Assembly: GCA_947573465.1 (NCBI GenBank) | Contig: CANPET010000042.1 | Coordinates: forward strand, 1 to 10,554 | Origin: an uncultured Eubacterium sp. | GTDB lineage: Bacteria > Bacillota > Clostridia > Lachnospirales > Lachnospiraceae | Direction: 5' to 3' | Length of the DNA: 10,554 nt | Part shown: positions 7,860 through 10,554 of the stretch, piece by piece | Numbering within the stretch: the stretch's first letter is position 1 | Layout: each line of letters begins with the position of its first letter | Translations under genes and position numbers: made by a program | The notes under the pieces: generated by a model | Database searches by the model: none | Told to the model about the DNA's origin: nothing | Seen by the model: only the letters and a program-made list of their open reading frames with translations

Positions 7860-8582
7860 TTATACTGTCCAGCCACCATCTAAGGTGATAATCTGACCGG
7901 TCATGTATGGGCTGGCTGTAAGGAGGGCGCAGACGGTCTCTGCAACGTCAGCTGGTGTTCCAAGACGTCCGGCAGGAATCTCATCTACGATTTGTTTTAT
8001 ATCTTCGTCGGTTAGGTGGGCGTTCATTTTCGTGTCAATAATGCCACAGGCAATAGCATTTACCTGAATATTGGAAGGAGCCAGTTCTTTGGCAAGAGCT
8101 TTGGTAAATGTATTGATGGCCCCCTTTGTTGCAGAGTATGCTGTTTCGCAGGAAGCCCCACAGCTTCCCCAAACAGAAGAAATATTGATGATTCTCCCCC
8201 TACCTTGTTTCAAAAAGGCTGGGATTACTGCCTGGCTGAGAGAAATGGCAGAAGTAACATTGGTATTCCATATATTGTTCCATGATTCTTTTGTTAAATC
8301 CTGTAGTAATCCGATAATAGAAATACCTGCGTTATTAATTAAAACTTCTACTTGAAATTGTTTTTCTTCTATATAAGTAAGTAAACTTTTTGCAGCATCA
8401 AAATCTGATAAATCACACTGAAAAGGAAAAAAGTTATTTCCAAGTCGTAGAGTCAGTTTGTCAATAGATTTTTCGTTGCTGTAATAAGTACCTATCACAG
8501 AATAGCCCTGAGTTATTAATAGTTCTGATATGGCGGCTCCAATTTCCCCTGAGGCGCCGGTTACAATCGCTGCTTTTTTCAT
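7860..8582 (-). CDS. FabG-like short-chain dehydrogenase/reductase, candidate EF-P 5-aminopentanone reductase (YmfI group)
   Basis: A cytoplasmic NAD(P)H-dependent Rossmann oxidoreductase of 240 residues, a normal classical-SDR length. It shows the cofactor glycine motif TGASGEIG (8-15), CDLSD (56-60), NNAG (83-86) and the full tetrad Asn108, Ser136, Tyr149, Lys153 (YSATK). The C-terminal half (WGSCGASCETAYSATKGAI, ALAKELAPSNIQVNAIACGI, MNAHL, GRLGTPADVAE) matches my memory of clostridial proteins named elongation factor P 5-aminopentanone reductase, which reduce the modification on EF-P. A 3-oxoacyl-ACP reductase is the main alternative, but no fatty-acid genes are nearby. GGGAG at 8593-8589 lies 6 bases before ATG 8582. 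It is transcribed alone, divergently from the wall hydrolase, and ends at its own terminator. GC content differs sharply between its two halves. SDR fold is certain; the YmfI subgroup is moderate. Confidence 0.93.
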   Translation of the reverse strand: MKKAAIVTGASGEIGAAISELLITQGYSVIGTYYSNEKSIDKLTLRLGNNFFPFQCDLSDFDAAKSLLTYIEEKQFQVEVLINNAGISIIGLLQDLTKESWNNIWNTNVTSAISLSQAVIPAFLKQGRGRIINISSVWGSCGASCETAYSATKGAINTFTKALAKELAPSNIQVNAIACGIIDTKMNAHLTDEDIKQIVDEIPAGRLGTPADVAETVCALLTASPYMTGQIITLDGGWTV

Positions 8583-8621
8583 GATAATCTCCCATATGTT
8601 ATTTAAACTAAAATAATATTT

Positions 8622-8660
8622 CTATGTATAAAATACCATAGATAAAAAATAATTACCATA
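8622..8660. promoter_or_regulatory. Candidate operator: inverted repeat and TACCATA direct repeats
   Basis: The segment 8622-8641 (CTATGTATAAAATACCATAG) is an imperfect inverted repeat with CTATG/CATAG ends. TACCATA occurs at 8634-8640 and again at 8654-8660, exactly 20 bp apart (two helical turns). Both lie around and just after the predicted start of the SDR transcript, where a repressor could sit. No regulator gene is seen nearby. Confidence 0.3.
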
Positions 8661-8665
8661 ATATG

Positions 8666-8695
8666 ATTATAAAACTGGTTGACATAGTTTGTCTG
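8666..8695 (-). promoter_or_regulatory. Candidate promoter for the minus-strand SDR gene
   Basis: On the minus strand a perfect TATAAT lies at 8671-8666, with CAGACA (8695-8690, 4 of 6 matches to TTGACA) 18 bp upstream. Transcription would begin near 8659, giving a leader of about 77 bases. It overlaps the opposing wall-hydrolase promoter, so the two probably compete for polymerase. Confidence 0.5.
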
Positions 8696-8707
8696 TAATG
8701 TTATGAT
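8679..8707 (+). promoter_or_regulatory. Consensus sigma-A promoter for the NlpC/P60 gene
   Basis: Perfect TTGACA at 8679-8684, a 17-bp spacer, and TATGAT at 8702-8707. This is the best promoter in the window and predicts a start near 8714. A GGAGG at 8749-8753 lies 9 bases before ATG 8763. The short leader leaves no room for a large riboswitch. Confidence 0.88.
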
Positions 8708-8762
8708 TGTAATAAATTTGTAACATTTAGGCTATAAAAATAAATAACGGAGGCGTATAAAA

Positions 8763-10073
8763 ATGAGACGCTATAATGTGGAAAAAATTATTAGTGGAGT
8801 GCTTACAGTAGTGATGACTACGACACTTGCACAGCCAGTGTTTGCAGAAGAATTAAAGACTGAAATACCAAGCGCAGGTGCTACTGTTGCGATAGAAGAA
8901 TATATTAATAATGTTGGAAGTGAAGAAGATTTATCAAAATATCTTCCGGCACCGGAGCAGAAAACACAGCCGCTTCAAAAGGTAGAAAACAAAAACGAAA
9001 GTAAAGAAAGTAAGATGTTTTCTGATATTGCCATTGCCCGCGTAAGTGGTGGTCAGGAAGATTATGTAAACGTTAGAAAAAAGCCGAACGCAAAATCAAA
9101 GCGGGTAGGTAAGATATACAATAATTGTGGTGCAAGAATTGTTGAAACGACAAAAAACGGATGGTACAAAATTGTATCAGGAAATTGCAAAGGCTATATT
9201 AAGGCTGAATATTTTGTGACAGGAAAGAGAGCACAGTCAAATGCACTAGATAATGGGTATGTATTTGCTAATGTGAAGGATTCTGGCGTACACGTAAGAA
9301 AATCAGCCAATACAAAAGGCAGTGTTGTGACAAATGTTTACCATAATGAAAATTATGTTATAAAAAAATTCAGTGATGATGGTAAGTGGGTCAAAGTAAA
9401 GATTGGAGCTGGTGTTAGTGGCTGGGTATCCTCAGATTACGTAAAAGTAAGCGTGGATATGGAGACAGCGATTACCAATGCTGAAGAAAAAGCAAAAATT
9501 AAAGCACAGAAAGAGCAGGAAGAAAGAGAGCGTCAGGCACAGTTGGCTGCAGAGGCTGAGCAGAATGCCCAGAATAATCAGTCAGATGACAATGACGAGC
9601 CGGCTCAGAATAATAGTGTAAATGCAAACAACAATAGTAGTAATAATACATATACTCCTCAAAGAAGAACAACACCAAAACCTACATCGAAGCCATCTTA
9701 TGGCAATGCATCAGGTTCCGGTGCGTCAGCGGTCGTAGCATATGCAAAACAGTTCCTTGGAAATCCATACGTATATGGAGGTTCCAGTTTGACAAATGGA
9801 ACAGACTGTTCAGGATTTACAATGTCGGTGTATGCACACTTTGGATATTCATTAAATCGTTCATCTTATACTCAGGTATATAATGGAAGAGCAGTTTCTA
9901 TGAGTGCATTATTACCGGGAGACTTGTTGTTCTACAAATATAACAGTTCTACAATCAGTCATGTGGCTATGTATATTGGCGGTGGACAGATTATACATGC
10001 GTCAACACCATCTACGGGTATTATTATCAGTGGAATGGGGTCACCATGTGCGGCTAGAAGAATTATAAATTAA
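8763..10073 (+). CDS. Secreted SH3 / NlpC-P60 peptidoglycan hydrolase
   Basis: A 436-residue exported endopeptidase that should cleave cell-wall stem peptides. The N-terminus is basic (MRR..K), then hydrophobic, with a likely signal peptidase site after VFA (26-28). Two bacterial SH3 domains follow: about 88-155 (YVNVRKKPNAKSKRVGKI, then WYKI and GYIKAEY) and about 165-230 (VHVRKSANTKGSVV, then WVKVKI and GWVSSDYVKV); these usually bind the wall. Residues 235-268 are a charged, probably helical stretch; 269-320 is an Asn/Gln/Ser/Thr/Pro-rich linker. The NlpC/P60 domain (about 321-436) has Cys349 in NGTDCSGF, His400 in ISHVAMYIGGG and His412 in IIHAST, a complete triad, plus the usual LLPGDLLFY. 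It ends at the normal domain end. It has its own promoter and terminator, so it is a single-gene unit. Related wall hydrolases help daughter-cell separation; that role here is inference. Confidence 0.96.
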   Translation: MRRYNVEKIISGVLTVVMTTTLAQPVFAEELKTEIPSAGATVAIEEYINNVGSEEDLSKYLPAPEQKTQPLQKVENKNESKESKMFSDIAIARVSGGQEDYVNVRKKPNAKSKRVGKIYNNCGARIVETTKNGWYKIVSGNCKGYIKAEYFVTGKRAQSNALDNGYVFANVKDSGVHVRKSANTKGSVVTNVYHNENYVIKKFSDDGKWVKVKIGAGVSGWVSSDYVKVSVDMETAITNAEEKAKIKAQKEQEERERQAQLAAEAEQNAQNNQSDDNDEPAQNNSVNANNNSSNNTYTPQRRTTPKPTSKPSYGNASGSGASAVVAYAKQFLGNPYVYGGSSLTNGTDCSGFTMSVYAHFGYSLNRSSYTQVYNGRAVSMSALLPGDLLFYKYNSSTISHVAMYIGGGQIIHASTPSTGIIISGMGSPCAARRIIN

Positions 10074-10087
10074 AAGAGGAATATGTG

Positions 10088-10133
10088 AAAAGACTATTAT
10101 GGCGAAGACAGTTTCACCATAATAGTCTTTTTT
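10088..10133 (+). terminator. Intrinsic terminator after the NlpC/P60 gene
   Basis: Arms 10088-10102 (AAAAGACTATTATGG) and 10117-10131 (CCATAATAGTCTTTT) pair perfectly over 15 bp around a 14-base loop, and the T run continues to 10133. It begins 15 bases after the stop codon. Confidence 0.95.
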
Positions 10134-10376
10134 CTATAATAGGACGTTATTTTATATTTCCTAATATATAAAAATGTCAAGCGTTTATGTAGAAAATGCA
10201 CAATTTCATTACATGTTTACAAAACGTTTGTTCTTTTATCATTCGACAAAGATTTACATAAAAGAACACGAAAAAAGGTTAACAATGTTAATAACTCGGT
10301 TAATAACCCATATTTTCGAGAAAAAACGCATTAAAAAATATGTTAATAACTTGAGTTACACACAATTATGTCAATA

Positions 10377-10404
10377 TTGGTCGAAAAAGGGAAAAAGGTA
10401 TAAT
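10377..10404 (+). promoter_or_regulatory. Candidate upstream promoter of the truncated gene
   Basis: TATAAT at 10399-10404 with a weak TTGGTC (10377-10382) at 16-bp spacing. The perfect inverted repeat at 10404-10424 covers its predicted start site, which fits a repressible promoter. Evidence is modest in such AT-rich DNA. Confidence 0.35.
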
Positions 10405-10424
10405 ATTGTGTAAATTGCACAATA
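10404..10424. promoter_or_regulatory. Candidate operator: 7-bp inverted repeat TATTGTG-N7-CACAATA
   Basis: Arms TATTGTG (10404-10410) and CACAATA (10418-10424) are perfectly complementary around TAAATTG. It follows directly on the -10 at 10399-10404 and there is no T tract after it, so a protein-binding site is likelier than a terminator. The TTGTG/CACAA ends recall Rex sites, but the total length is one base short. Confidence 0.35.
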
Positions 10425-10466
10425 ACTTAGTTAAAAATATAACTATTGAAAATTTTGTGTTTTTCA

Positions 10467-10496
10467 TTGTTAAACATATGCAGAGTATGGTATAAT
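10467..10496 (+). promoter_or_regulatory. Candidate proximal promoter of the truncated gene
   Basis: TTGTTA at 10467-10472 (4 of 6 matches), an 18-bp spacer and TGGTATAAT at 10488-10496, a perfect extended -10. It predicts a short leader starting near 10503, about 26 bases before ATG 10529. Confidence 0.6.
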
Positions 10497-10528
10497 TTAA
10501 GTACTAGATAAGGAAAGGAAGTGGTACC

Positions 10529-10554
10529 ATGAAAATTAAAATTTTCGGAAAAAA
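10529..10554 (+). CDS. Start of an unidentified gene, cut by the window edge
   Basis: ATG 10529 is preceded by a purine-rich AGGAAAGGAAG at 10511-10521, 7 bases upstream, and by a good promoter at 10467-10496. Only MKIKIFGK and part of a ninth codon are visible. The lysine-rich opening could begin a signal peptide or a membrane or cytoplasmic protein; nothing more can be said. The start is supported only by its signals and by lying after the long control region. Confidence 0.55.

Larger units (their letters stand above)
10134..10528. other. AT-rich intergenic control region rich in TAAC/GTTA palindromes
   Basis: About 395 bp without a convincing gene. It holds four interrupted palindromes: TAACAATGTTA (10280-10290), TAACTCGGTTA (10292-10302), TAACTTGAGTTA (10347-10358) and TAACTTAGTTA (10423-10433). 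Three exact GTTAATAAC copies occur at 10287, 10299 and 10342. A TTCGACAAA at 10242-10250 is the reverse of a Spo0A-box-like TTTGTCGAA. An 80-codon open frame here (10174-10413) has no ribosome site and is probably not a gene. The region most likely controls the gene starting at 10529. Confidence 0.5.

Noticed and set aside
8016..8355. Two overlapping plus-strand open frames opposite the SDR gene
   Set aside because: The minus-strand SDR has full motifs, start signal and terminator; these are antisense shadows.
10174..10413. 80-codon plus-strand open frame
   Set aside because: No ribosome binding site before its ATG, composition typical of translated AT-rich DNA, no recognisable domain, and it runs through candidate operators and a promoter.
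10404..10424. Reading the inverted repeat as a Rex (NADH-sensing) site
   Set aside because: Rex sites are 18-bp TTGTGAA/TTGTTAA palindromes; here TTGTG...CACAA spans 17 bp and lacks the inner AA/TT, so only a generic operator is claimed.
10134..10528. Replication origin or plasmid iteron region
   Set aside because: AT-rich with short repeats, but no TTATCCACA-type DnaA boxes and no replication gene; repeats are palindromes near promoters.
1..10554. CRISPR array, tRNA or rRNA gene, intact transposon, phage genes
   Set aside because: No regularly spaced long repeats, no cloverleaf or rRNA-like segments, and no transposase, integrase or structural phage genes were seen.

Overview
The window looks like a chromosomal segment of a low-GC, anaerobic, Gram-positive gut-type Firmicute, most likely a Lachnospiraceae/Clostridia member. 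The reasons are the oxygen-independent class III ribonucleotide reductase, AT-rich intergenic DNA with strong AGGAGG-type ribosome binding sites and sigma-A-like promoters, a Gram-positive lipoprotein signal, and a secreted SH3/NlpC-P60 wall hydrolase. The genus is inference; no rRNA or other marker is present.

Layout. (1) 1-1133: 3' half of nrdD, closed by a strong hairpin terminator at 1211-1263. (2) About 1290-7670: a probable four-gene transcription unit starting from an extended -10 promoter: a small RelA/SpoT-type alarmone synthetase, a 970-residue protein with two pectate-lyase-like beta-helix domains and a C-terminal beta-propeller-like domain, a 604-residue beta-helix lipoprotein with a conserved NATCNFWRSAEN motif, and an aldo/keto reductase. 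Gaps are 12 to 48 bp and no internal terminator is visible. (3) 7681-7830: a 33-codon C-terminal coding remnant, then a hairpin that is an intrinsic terminator for the minus strand. (4) 7860-8582, minus strand: a FabG-like short-chain dehydrogenase resembling the EF-P 5-aminopentanone reductase (YmfI) group. (5) 8583-8762: a divergent promoter region with back-to-back promoters and TACCATA repeats. (6) 8763-10073: a secreted cell-wall hydrolase (signal peptide, two SH3 domains, low-complexity linker, NlpC/P60) with its own consensus promoter and a perfect terminator. (7) 10134-10528: about 395 bp of AT-rich non-coding DNA with two candidate promoters, four TAAC-N3/4-GTTA palindromes and a 7-bp-arm inverted repeat, leading to the first codons of a truncated gene at 10529.

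How the genes may work together. The middle cluster reads as a polysaccharide-related module in which one beta-helix protein is anchored outside the membrane and a second, lacking an export signal, would act inside, with a reductase for a sugar-type carbonyl. Its first gene makes (p)ppGpp, which is an unusual leader. Substrate and pathway cannot be settled from sequence alone. The most unusual items are this alarmone/beta-helix cluster, the FWRSAEN lipoprotein, and the palindrome-rich control region at the right edge. I see no CRISPR array, tRNA, rRNA, intact insertion sequence or phage gene. No clearly new system is proven here.
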